A stretch of DNA of 64,000 nucleotides from Chalara sp. BL73. Lineage: Eukaryota; Ascomycota; Leotiomycetes; Helotiales. Numbering within the stretch: the stretch's first letter is position 1; the number at the start of each line of letters is the position of its first letter. Positions 23,016 to 33,443 of this stretch are shown here, piece by piece. Under the pieces are notes generated by a model. It saw nothing but the letters and a program-made list of their open reading frames with translations. It made no database searches and had not been told where the DNA came from. The position numbers and the translations under genes are program-made. The stretch lies in NCBI GenBank assembly GCA_918026815.1, contig CAKJVC010000064.1, forward strand, positions 1-64,000. Direction: 5' to 3'.

Positions 23016-23705
23016 AGTTTTTTTATTATTTAAAAGTCACTATCGTACAGCAGTTAGTCATTTGAACTTTTTGACTGATTCTAGCTTAATTGAAAAACAA
23101 ATTTTTTTGCTTGCTATTAAATAGCTAAAACGGAAGCTTTATCGGCTAAAATAATTAAAGCTAGATAAAAAGCCACTGGTTTATGGCTAAAATCGATGGC
23201 TAAACTTTTTTTAAGCTTTTTACTTTTAGAAAATAGCAATTCAAAGAAAAACACTTAACAAGCTACGCAAAGCTTTAATAATAGCCCGCAAATCGATTCT
23301 TAACAAGTAATTTTTACTATTTCTTAAAAATCGATCGATATTAAAGCTTAAGTAGCTAAATTCCAAATACTTTAAAACAACAGCTTTTCAACATAAAAAC
23401 TTTTGTTTAGAAAAATTATAAAAAGGTTTAAAAAGCAAAAAAGTGTTTTAGCAGATCACAACTACAAAATACAGTCTTTGGAAGTTCAATTAAAGAAAGC
23501 TAGGCCAAAAAAAAGAAAAAAAGTTAAGACTAGTCCAAATTCGAAGTTTGCGGACATCGAACAAATCAAGAAAACGCAATTAGCTGCAAAAGAAGCTATA
23601 ACTATAAAAAATGATGAAAAAGAAGCCAATAAATCTGATTCTACTTTGGATTGGATTGTAGTTCAGTAGTTATTTAATTATATTTGTTTTCGTTTGGTTG
23701 GTACT

Positions 23706-23759
23706 CGCTTATTTAGGTGTTCGGAATGGGGGGGTGTTCGGAATGGGGGTGCACGGACT
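23706..23759 (-). repeat. Right terminal inverted repeat of Fot1/pogo element
   Basis: About 54 bp ending GGGGGTGCACGGACT next to TA. It mirrors the left end at 21704-21758, including the doubled internal motif. Confidence 0.93.
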
Positions 23760-23876
23760 TAGTATCAAGTTATTGGAGAAGCATACGGCAATGGTGTAAT
23801 GGACGTAGGGGCGTTATTAGGCCCACTTTCTGATAATTTCGAGGCTGTCATCCGACAAGATTGGACAAGGAATTAA
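23760..23876 (+). pseudogene. HET-domain protein remnant, right part
   Basis: Immediately after the transposon the frame reads YQVIGEAYGNGVMD, the most conserved part of the HET C-terminus. It continues ALLGPLSDNFEAVIRQDW to a stop at 23874-23876. It is the continuation of the relic ending at 21703. Even with the transposon and one TA copy removed the join would give a TAG codon, so the gene was probably already dead or mutated after insertion. Confidence 0.78.
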
Positions 23877-25676
23877 TATTTCGAAGTTTTCGTGGGTCGT
23901 ACTAAACTTAGTACTTAGGGCGCCAACAAGACTTAGGCTGATGATCCTAAGTTTGGCCTGTTATCAAAAAGCTAATGGACAATCCGCTATAGGGGGGGTT
24001 GTTTCACCAGAAAATTTTAGACGAGAGTAAGAACGAAGAGAGAGATGAGGATCGGAGGCTTACTCCTGGAGCTTTGGAAGAGAGAGGTGCATATATACAA
24101 GTGTTCGATTTGGTATAAAGTAGCAGCTGGACTCCGGGGTGGCTTAAGAGCAGGATATTGTAATTAATGTTTTGCTTACAGGGTCATAATCAATAGCATA
24201 TCCCTTAAATTTCTACTTCAGACACCCTTTTGCATGAAACTCCAATTACTACCGGACAATAATGGCGTTAGCAAAGACCCTTAGTAAGTTTAATAGAGGA
24301 GCAAAAACCAATCCTATTACAATAATTTAATAGCCTCAAATAGGTGGCTACACTTTAAACTAAGAATTATATTTCTCCCAAGACCCAAGGCCAGGCTCAG
24401 GCTAGAACAGCGACTGCTCAGGTCCAAAAAAGGAATTGGGAAATGCCATGAGAATATTCCTATGTGAGATGGGGTGTTTTGCGGCTCCACAACTCTTCAA
24501 CTCCCAAATTTGATCCCTCTAGTCCTTAATCACTTTCCAAGATCCTACCAAATGGAAATATGTCCTATTTTTTAGATTTTAATTATTATTACAGCACTGT
24601 TTCGCGTAGCGACTGCCAAATCAGACTATACCTGTAAGTTTATTAAGAGGACAATACACAGGCTTTAAATTTGCTTTCGGTTGGACATGAAATTATCCAT
24701 GCGCTCTACTCCTTCTGCTCCATTGTACTAGAAGGAACAATGAATGACAGAAAATTTGGGAACTGCGGGAGCAACGCATTTGAGTAGATATAATTATTGC
24801 TTGGTTGTGTTCTTACATGCTTCTCTTCAAGTCTATATAGTTTATGCTTTCACAGCTGCGAGGTAGTTTTGCTTCTAAGGTGGAGTGTTAATACTTGGGA
24901 GCCCAGACTGATGGAACATCCAATCAGTTGATTCTTAAGCCAAGACTCATCAAGATAATGAAGTCTAGCGTAGACCTCATTGGAACAGCAAACGCGGCGT
25001 TCGTTTCCCTGCAAGAGAGACGAGGAAAGTTGGAATGTACATATGACATGGGACTGATATTAAGCGGATTTGAGAGAATAAGATCGGATTGTCTTGCTTG
25101 AAAATGACCCTAGAATTATGCTCCTGTGGACATACAATTATGGCTCTCTCACACTCTGAACTGAAATTTATGGTAAAGCAACAAGTGATGGACTTGGCCA
25201 ATGCTTAAGAGTCAAGAATACATGACACATATCCCAGACGAGAGGTCAAGTGTAGCCCTCACTCCATTAATGTGTTCTAACTAAATACCGTATGCATTTT
25301 ATTTTGTTACATTAACATAGCGCCAATAAGAAAGGTATCGCCTTCGGAGTGTGAAAAGATGTCGAATATACAAGTGGAGCACACTAGAACCCAAGACTGC
25401 AGAAAACTTGCCACAAAATAGATCATATAACCTATCTATTCGAATGAACATAAGTCGAGATGCTTGCTTGGATAAACAAAAAAGACCATTAGATCCTCAA
25501 CTGAAATATCAAGCAGCAGATTGGAACAGCCTCGCACATTCCCATTAGTCACACCTTGGCATCCCTTATCGCACGTGATCTTTATGTCCCTCCCATCTTC
25601 TACGATCGCGATATCGCCCCATATCGCCTCATTCTGCATCTAGATCTTCTCTTCCTCCTCCCTATTCCCATCTATA
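23877..25676. other. AT-rich gene-free region
   Basis: About 1.8 kb downstream of the HET relic. Frames are short (best 68 codons at 24895-25101, no known domain). The composition suggests decayed sequence. The last few hundred bases hold the pyrimidine-rich promoter of the regulator at 25677. Confidence 0.45.
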
Positions 25677-28136
25677 ATGTCCGCCACACCCATCGCTCCT
25701 TCCGCCGACACCAAAGATGGCCAATCATTGTCGCCGGCTGAGGGAGCGGCTAGGGCGGGTAAAGTATCGGCACCGGCAAACGGCTGGACTCGGAAAGATC
25801 GCCCTTGCGATGCATGCCGACGGCGGAAAAGCAGGTGTATGATTTCTGAGGGAAGTGAGACGTGTGTTATGTGTCAGAGTCGAGGGGAGGAGTGTACGTT
25901 TGTGCAGAGTCCGCTAAGGAGGAAACGGAGAAGGGTTGAGGAGGATGGTGACAAGTCAGGGTAAATGCGCTTGTTCTTTCTGCAAGTTGTTTTTTGTTTA
26001 CGGGCATGGCTAATGGCTGTTTAGGAGATCGCCTGATACAGAGCGTGGTAAGTCATTATGTCACTGGACATGAGTTGTGTGACGGCATCTGTGATTGACG
26101 AGGATCTGAAATGTAGCAATACAAGCCAAGCCCCCCATAGATGATTACAACACACTGCCTTCATCCCTCCTCAAAGCAACTCTGGGCTTACAGAATCGCC
26201 AACACGGACACTATCTGGGCCAAACAACTGAATACGATGTCCGCCTCATCAACCTCTCCCCATTCAATGGTCGCGGCGAGTATGTATCCACACCTGGCAC
26301 CCTACGCCGCGTCTCCCCAAAAACGCACTTCATCATGAAGTCCGAGTCTCCATCACAAGTTGAAGAAGAGCTCGCGAACCTAGATCTTGTGGAGTCTATT
26401 GTTGCTCCCCATGGTAAAGCCTTAGTCCATTTGTATTTCCGGATCATCCATCCAAGCTTCCCCATCATGGACAAGAAAGTATTTCTGGAGAAGTACGAGA
26501 GGACGTACCGAGAGTTCACACCACCCATTCTAGCGGCAGTGTATATTCTAGCTTTGAATTGGTGGTCGTACACTCCCGAATTAGTCAATCTGCCGAAACC
26601 AGATGCTGGGAAGCTGGAGAGATTGGTGCCCAAGTTCATGAGTGACGTGCTAAATCGACCGAAGTTGAGTACAGTCCAAGCGGGGTTGCTGTTATTGCAG
26701 AGGCCGGATGGGGATTCGTGGGCTTTAACGGGGCAGCTTGTTGCAGTGGCGCAGAACCTAGGAATGCATCTTGATTGTGAGAGATGGAAAATTCCCGAGT
26801 GGGAGAGGACGCTGAGAAAAAGGCTTGCTTGTGAGTGGCAAAGAGGATATCTGGAATAGAAGAACTTGGATTGAATATTGCAAGCTGACGTTATTAGGGG
26901 CTTTGTACATGCAAGATGTATGGGGAGCGTTGATCCATGGCCGGCCACCATTAATTGACCTTGATGACTGGGCAGTGAAACCTGTTGAAGACAGAGACTT
27001 TCCCGAAACGGCCGAAGATGATGATGAGGAAGAGGGTAGTTCTGAAGTTGAGACAGGAAGATTGACATTTGTCAATATGATATCGCTAACAGAGATTCTG
27101 CATGATATCTTAAAGACATTCTTTACGCTGCGTGCTATAGCTGCGTTAGAAGCAGAAGATGAGAATGCAGTGATGGTGACATTGGAAAAAGCAAAGCCGC
27201 TGCAATTGAGATTGAAGGAATGGCACGCGAGATTGCCAGAGTGCTTAGGAGTAGGCCAAACGAAGGCCAGAAAGCTTTCACCCACAGGTATCTTCGTCTT
27301 CACACTTGACATGAATACCCGCTGACAATTCAGGTTCTTTGCATTTGGCATACTTTGCTGCTGAAGTGACTCTCCATCGCGCAATAATTCGCTTCACCTG
27401 CGGAGATGAAAAGCTTCGTTCTATCACTAGAGCTGCCGCGAAGATGCGTTTCACAGCGGCCGTCGAGTTGGTCAACAAATTTGAGCCGGCCCATCTTCAG
27501 AGCTTCTGGTATTTTGCTTCGAAGGTCAATCTTGCAATCGTCGGCGCTTTTGGCTCTCTGCTCTGGGTTACTAGTGACTCTGCTGAGGAGGCAGAGATTT
27601 ACCGTTCGAAACTTGCTGAGTATAGATGGACATTGAGGGTTAGCAGTAAAGCGGCAGAATTCATGAAGTTCACGGTAGGTATGCTAGACTCAAGCGTGGT
27701 ATTTCTCAAGGAAGAACGCCCAAAAGGAGGCACATCACTGGCAGCAAAAGCACAGCAACCTAGAAATGAGTACAACAGGCTAGAAACACAGAGAAACCTG
27801 GCGCGGGTGCCTAAAATTGAGAACGAGCAACAAGCTTGTGAATTCAGTAGTCCACAAACACAATATCCAAGTATCAAAGCGCCACATAGCGTAGCGACAT
27901 CGACAGAACACACGTACACTTACGATGCAGATTACAACAATGCTGCCATTACATTGACACTTGATAGTCGACCGCAGTGGACAGGTTTTGAGAACTTCAC
28001 AGAAGGGGATGTACAAGATTGGTCGCTAGATCAGCTCTATAATTTTGATCAGATTCCTGATCCTGGGGATCTTCTTGGGAGTAGGGGGATGGTCCAAGAG
28101 TATGACGAGCGTGGGAATAACTTCGCCGGATTCTGA
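25677..28136 (+). CDS. Zn2Cys6 fungal-specific transcription factor
   Basis: Five exons (25677-25960, 26025-26047, 26117-26830, 26898-27287, 27334-28136) join in phase to 737 residues. An N-terminal binuclear zinc cluster has six cysteines at 44, 47, 54, 63, 66 and 73 (spacing 2-6-8-2-6) with a basic RRRKSR between the second and third and a basic linker RRKRRR after it. The middle carries the fungal_trans regulatory domain: LVHLYFRIIHPSFPIMDK, YTPELVNLPKP, GDSWALTGQLVAVAQNLGMH, RLAWALYMQDVWGALIHGRP. A block reading LLKATLGLQNRQHGHYLG precedes it and resembles the DAL81/TamA-type nitrogen regulators, which I propose only tentatively. The C-terminus is Gln/Asp-rich (QDWSLDQLYNFDQIPD), typical of activation regions. 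The 23-nt second exon is needed to keep frame. It acts in the nucleus; its target genes are unknown. Confidence 0.88.
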
Positions 28137-29983
28137 GAATCGATTTGCTATATTGCGAATAAGAAGTGCTATAGAGGGACACTTGAGGAGTGCCTTCTCA
28201 TTGTTCAATTGCTCACAATGCAGAGCGTTGTGAGTGTAAGCTCACCAGAGATAGTAATATAAGACAGCCATGAGAAGCCATAATGAAGCTAAGATGAATC
28301 ATCTACTCTTTAGCTTGCATGTGGTCCAGGTTTTATCGCTCTCTAATATTGGAATTCCCGGTGCGGGACGACCTTGTGGATATGTAGCGAGGAAGCTGAG
28401 CTACATAGGCTGCTCTGATATGCTGTAATGGAGGCCCTAAAGCGATGTATGTTTTCGAACACAGGATATGACACTCCACTGCACCAACCCACAAATGTAA
28501 GAGCTATCGCAGATCTGGAACGTCTTCCTAAGACATCTGATACTATGGGAGTGATCTAGAACCTATGATTGAGAGCTAGCCAGTGGACACAAACTTGAGC
28601 AAATGTTGCGAAAGCTCCCGGGGCCATCTTATCCAGTAAGCATTTCAATCTAGCAAAGCAATGTTTTGGGTCTAAATCTCTTCAAAGTGTCCGCTGCGAG
28701 ACCTTGTTCTTGCCTGCTCACAATGGTTGCTTTCAGTATTTCGAGGCAGAGAACCACGGTTATGAAGATGGGACAGGCATGACTTAGTTGCAATTTTGGA
28801 CGGCCATACCTTTGAAGTGAGCCAGAGCTAGTTATTTAGCACTTTTATATCAGTCATTTTCACAAACAGTGCTGATACTTCGCCAACAGGATCTCTCAAA
28901 GCTCTCTCTTCAATTAGCGACAAAGCTGGAAGTGGAGCAACCAACTCTCGTGTCAGTTGGGATTACTGCAAACCTCTGCCAACTATGACCCACTCAACGA
29001 TATTTTGACGGATAAAGAGGCATCATTGGGGGCTACCTGAAAACCTTCATCGCCCCTGAGAGCGCTGAGTTGGTTGAGTTTGGGATTGGTAACCGGCCTT
29101 GTGGACTAGCGCCTGGCCCCCACAACCCTAGACCCTGGTAAGCATTTAGCGGCGATGTCCCGTCTAGTCGCGCCACCGCTTAATTGAACCACCATTTCAA
29201 CTCAGATGTACTGGTAAACACTGATATCTGAAGAACGTCATTTTCCACCATTATAATCTTCTTGACAGTCGATTAAGTTACAAGTATAGACATTTAGAAC
29301 AGTAAACATCATGATCCATCCTTGAGTCAACAAAATTACGGTCCCAACACTTGGCGTTGGTTTCCTGCTACGGCACAGCCTGGTCGTGAGGTGATGACCC
29401 TCGCTCATATCGTTTCAATGTAGATCACACATACCATAGACCTGCATACGGTGGACATTAGGGAATGTACTTCCGGAATTACCACACTTTTGGATATCAA
29501 GATTATGAGCTGAACCCCAAACAACATAACCTACCATGACAACATTGCATAATATGCAGTTGGATGTTGGGCCCAAATTAGCGTACATCTGCTATACGTG
29601 ATTGCTTTGCTGCTAGTATGATGCCTTGTAAAGAGGTAATTGGCTATAGTTCAGCTTGCTTTCCTCTTTTCCAACAGTTTCTATTGCGGATTGGTTCTCA
29701 GAATGGCAGATCAGTACAGCAGTGTCAGGCATTAGACTCTAGACCGTCAGTCAGACGCGAATTCTATTGTTGTTCAGGCATCATCGAGTTGTAGCGTTAA
29801 TATATGAGCCGATGCCCTCCGCACTCTGCCAGAACTATTGTTTTCATTCAGTCTATCTGTGGCACTGTGATCTCTTAGTACAGCCTGTTTTGTAGATAAG
29901 ATCCATCATCGAACATATCCTAGGTTAGTGAGCTTCAAATTATTCTCATCTTTTCCCTCTAACCTTTAAGTAGACTTGCAACA
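28137..29983. other. Gene-free region (1.8 kb)
   Basis: No frame longer than about 60 codons was found after the regulator until the membrane-protein gene at 29984, and I recognise no domain, tRNA or element ends. It may hold regulatory sequence or decayed DNA. Confidence 0.45.
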
Positions 29984-32032
29984 ATGACTCGAAGTGAAAA
30001 GTCTCCCATTTCTGTGACCAATACCACCTTCACCCCACACCCAGTTGAGCATAGTAGCACTTTCTTTCCATGGCTGGAAAGTGACGAAGAGAGCCGATTC
30101 ACATTCAGGAAGATTTCAAGATTTCCAATTCTCGGCGCCTTAGGACTCATCGGTTCTGCGTGCACACTCATCTTGTCTGGCATAACCCTCAAGTTTTTCA
30201 GCAACCATGAAGTCAGCGCACTTCCTAGGCTCTTCCCAAAACCTGCAGCTTGGCTGTCAATCAGTAAGCGATTCGTTGATTTAAACAATGAGAATATTTC
30301 TGATACTTCAGGTAGTTCTGTCTATCAACACTTTGATGATCCATCTCGCAATATCCCAAGGAATGGCAGTTTCCTGGTGGTATCGGGCTTCGCGGAAACA
30401 AGTAACCGTTGCGGACTTACACAACACATGGGCCGCGGGTAGCTTGATAGAAGCCGTACTCGCATGGAAGGCTTTCAATTACGTTGCTCTGGCGACTATT
30501 TTCGCCGCGACGCTTCCTATCAACGGAATCTTGCTCCAGAATGCGATTTCACCTGTAACTGCAATAGTCAGTCGCGTGAAGCCTGTTGACTTCAATATTG
30601 CCTCCAAGATCCCGAAAGGGTGGACTTCAGCAACTTTGAATGACGAGGATACCGTTGCCATGATTGATGCAAAGTGGGCTTACATCTTGCCGCATGTTAT
30701 CTCAAATGAGAAGGGATGGGTAGATACCTGGAGTAATCTGACAACTTGCACAGACTGGTGTAGCGCCACAGTTTCCGGCATAGGTTTCAGGGCAACTTGC
30801 AGTAAGATACTTACATTTTCTATCAAGCTTTTGTGATATGTTCCGAATGAGAATATGTACTAGTATTGAGCTCTGTCTCAACATAGAGTCATTGCTTCGA
30901 TTCACAACCAGAACTGATTTTACATACAGATGAAACCATACAGCCATATTCTCTGCTGTATGATATACAGTATCTTAATGATACCCTCGGGGAGGTCCTT
31001 TTAGATGGTAACATTACTTATAATGCTGTCGACAACATTATTGGGGTAGTGACGCAAACGAAACCGGATTCAACGTGCGAAGGCAACTTCATCATACATA
31101 ACTGTTCACTGGAGATGGGCACAGTTCAGTATCATGTTGACGTGTGGTACAACTACACTGGCAGTAAAGAATATTCGTGGTCGTATAACGAGACATCGAG
31201 CCGAGATCCTTACGAACCCATAAACTTCGAGCCGTTTCCAAATTCGGATCTCATATCGGATCGCACAACAAATACGTCAATTTTCGCTGGCATATTTGAT
31301 ACAATTCAAGAATACTATGGTACAACCCGAGTTATAGTAAATCCGCCATCTAATAGTAGCCATTGGCCATCGCTAGACGTGCTTGGGAGCTATGCAGACC
31401 AAGTTATACCGAGTGCTATGAGTAGCGATTTTATTGACCGAAAGGGGACATCGCTCATATCTGGGGACTCGCCATTCAACATGTGCAATGTATCTTTTTC
31501 AGGCTTTGGGAACAGCAAGGGATTATTGATCGATGATCTATTGGACCGCCTTAGCGATGTATTCTTTTACAGCTCGATCATGATAGCCGATAATTTATGG
31601 GACGGCGAGCCCTTGACTGCAGATGTGGGTCTGAACTGGGGGACAACTCAAACGGTCACCGACACATTCGTAGAGAGGTACACTATCCAATATCGAGTAT
31701 TCTGGAAATGGTGGTTTGGCAGCATGGCTGTGACCATCAGCGTCATTCTCTTCATTCTTCCCACGTTCTGGGGATTCTGGATGTTGTCAAGAAGGACAAC
31801 ACTGAGCCCTTTTGAAACAGCGAGAGCATTCCATGCGCCAGTTATTCAAGATGCACCAGCGCATTTTGATACTAAGAAGCTGCTCAAAGAAGTTGGGAAC
31901 AAGAATCTCCATACTGATCTGGTCGCCTCGCCAGTGACTAGCCCTCAGAGCCAGAAAAGCGGAAACCCGTTCACGCCAGTTGCTAGCCCTTTAAGTCAGC
32001 AGAACTACAACCAATTCCAGCAGCCGAGATAA
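29984..32032 (+). CDS. Multi-pass fungal membrane protein, function unknown
   Basis: Three exons (29984-30263, 30316-30801, 30930-32032) give 622 residues. There are three hydrophobic segments in the first half: LGALGLIGSACTLILSG, then LSINTLMIHLAISQGMAVSW, then YVALATIFAATLPINGILLQ. A long extracellular region of about 350 residues follows, with many N-glycosylation sequons and paired cysteines (such as LTTCTDWCSATVSG and HNCSLEMG). A final helix (MAVTISVILFILPTFWGF) and a cytosolic Pro/Ser/Gln-rich tail end the protein. The motif ADLHNTWAAG after the second segment and the WKAFNYVALATI segment are hallmarks of a large uncharacterised Pezizomycotina family with this exact layout. The role is unknown; surface sensing or wall interaction is a guess. 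The second acceptor was chosen because it restores LSIILSINTL. Confidence 0.8.
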
Positions 32033-33443
32033 TGTGACGGCGATATTACAGGCGACAGGCAGAAGGATACCCCAGCAGCTTATTTGCATACCGAGGGGAT
32101 CAAGGTGGATGCAGGGTCACAATGCTCACATTTAGCTTTGTAGAAGGAGCAGGTGTAGGGACGCCGAGGGCCGTCAAACTTTTAGTATATTAAGATAATA
32201 TTATTAGCTTACCTTTCATCTTCTCTTTTCTTCTTCACCACCACAATCATTGAAACAACTTTCAGAACCCCCCCCCCCCCTCCTCTCTCTCTCTATGCAT
32301 CGAAGATATTCTCTTGCATCTCTCTGGACGCGTATTAGAAGATGAGGTGCCATGCGCGACAGCCCCTGCATATGTCGACCAGACTCCACTCCCTACTCTT
32401 GGTACCCAACCACACCTACCGATAGACCAGTACACCAACACGACAAGTCACCGCTCCCTACCTGGCTGAATCCTTTAAGATATATGTTGCTGGCATTGAC
32501 TATAATTCCTCCCGAGAGATATTCGCCATTCATATCCCTGCTGTGAGTTCATTGGAAACGCCAACAAGAGGATCGGATCTGCTCATCCGCTCACATGCCC
32601 ATTAGGTTGATTGTGTTGGTAAGCCGCAGACTCAGCCTCATTGACCAACAGGCCAAAAAACAGCTCGCAATCAATGCATTTGGATGCCAGCATATTTTTT
32701 CAACTGGCAGTTGCCTGCTATGGTATCAATGTGGCGAAAATCTTCCATGGGTATGATTTGAGGCAGGTTGCTTTGGGACGCCAAGAGTTGTCCAACCCAG
32801 GCAGCTTCCCGTCTGGAGAGAACCACGACCATGATAGAATGATTTAGTTGTCAATATAATGAATATACATGTGAATCTCATGCTGGCATCGTTCTTATTC
32901 GGGTTGGTTAGAACATGATATATTTCACAAGGTGACCCAGGAACCCTTGAACATTCCACTGTATAATGTAACATCAGGTTTCCAACAGAGAGCCTCCTTC
33001 TCTTCCTTCGCAAAATATGGATGATCCTGAGATCTCTTTATCGCTGAGGTTCTTTCAATGGTCAGGAAGGTAGGCTCAAGAAGCTATCTAACAGATTATT
33101 TTGGATGGCTATCCTTTCTCAAGCGTTCAGGAGGCCTCGACAACTTTTGTGTAAGTATAAACATGGCAATACTCTTCGTGCAGTCCATGTTTTGTAAATC
33201 CGACTCAGCATACTCATCTCTGTCTCTCGCGGAAATTTCTTTATTATTCTTTCATTTGTTGTCGTCCATTTCTCTCTCGTTCTCTCCTTCAATTCCAATT
33301 TAACAAAAAAAAAAAAAAAACAATTTCAAAGCATTCACCCTCGACAACATCACTCTCGAAGCTCTTCTCATTCGCACTCCTATCTGTTTCCCCCTCTACT
33401 TTGGGATACCGTGATTTTTTGGTCTCTTCCTTAACCAAACAAT
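32033..33443. other. Intergenic, no gene seen
   Basis: 1.4 kb with short frames only. It contains a C-run with CT repeats (32268-32294) and, close to the next gene, a pyrimidine-rich leader with an A-run (about 33303-33320), as is common upstream of strongly expressed fungal genes. Confidence 0.5.
32268..32294. repeat. Poly-C run followed by CT repeat
   Basis: Thirteen C residues are followed by TCCTCTCTCTCTCT. A simple low-complexity tract whose length may be unstable. Confidence 0.85.

Larger units (their letters stand above)
21704..23759 (+). mobile_element. Fot1/pogo-type DNA transposon, RIP-degraded
   Basis: A 2056-bp element with inverted ends of about 55 bp and a TA duplication on each side (21702-21703 and 23760-23761), as in the Tc1/mariner pogo/Fot1 group. 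The interior is extremely AT-rich and stop-ridden. Transposase blocks are still legible on the plus strand: ENRYNINES near 22310-22350, where the family has ENRYNMDE; AWTLFIECISAT; FPLVIFKEKSVQQQ; TATNNAWTSD. The C-terminal frame at 23403-23669 includes SLEVQLKKARPKKRKK and PNSKFADIEQI. Changes such as Met to Ile, Asp to Asn and Gly to Glu fit C-to-T and G-to-A mutation, the RIP signature. The copy cannot encode a working transposase. It holds a nested insertion at 22786-23015. Confidence 0.88.

Noticed and set aside
23403..23669. Stand-alone small lysine-rich protein
   Set aside because: It is the C-terminal end of the Fot1/pogo transposase inside the element, not an independent gene.
26211..27068. 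285-codon minus-strand frame
   Set aside because: It is the antisense of the Zn2Cys6 gene; Ser/Leu/His-rich composition and no domain.
30288..30836. Independent 182-codon gene
   Set aside because: It is exon 2 of the membrane protein at 29984-32032, joined in phase on both sides.
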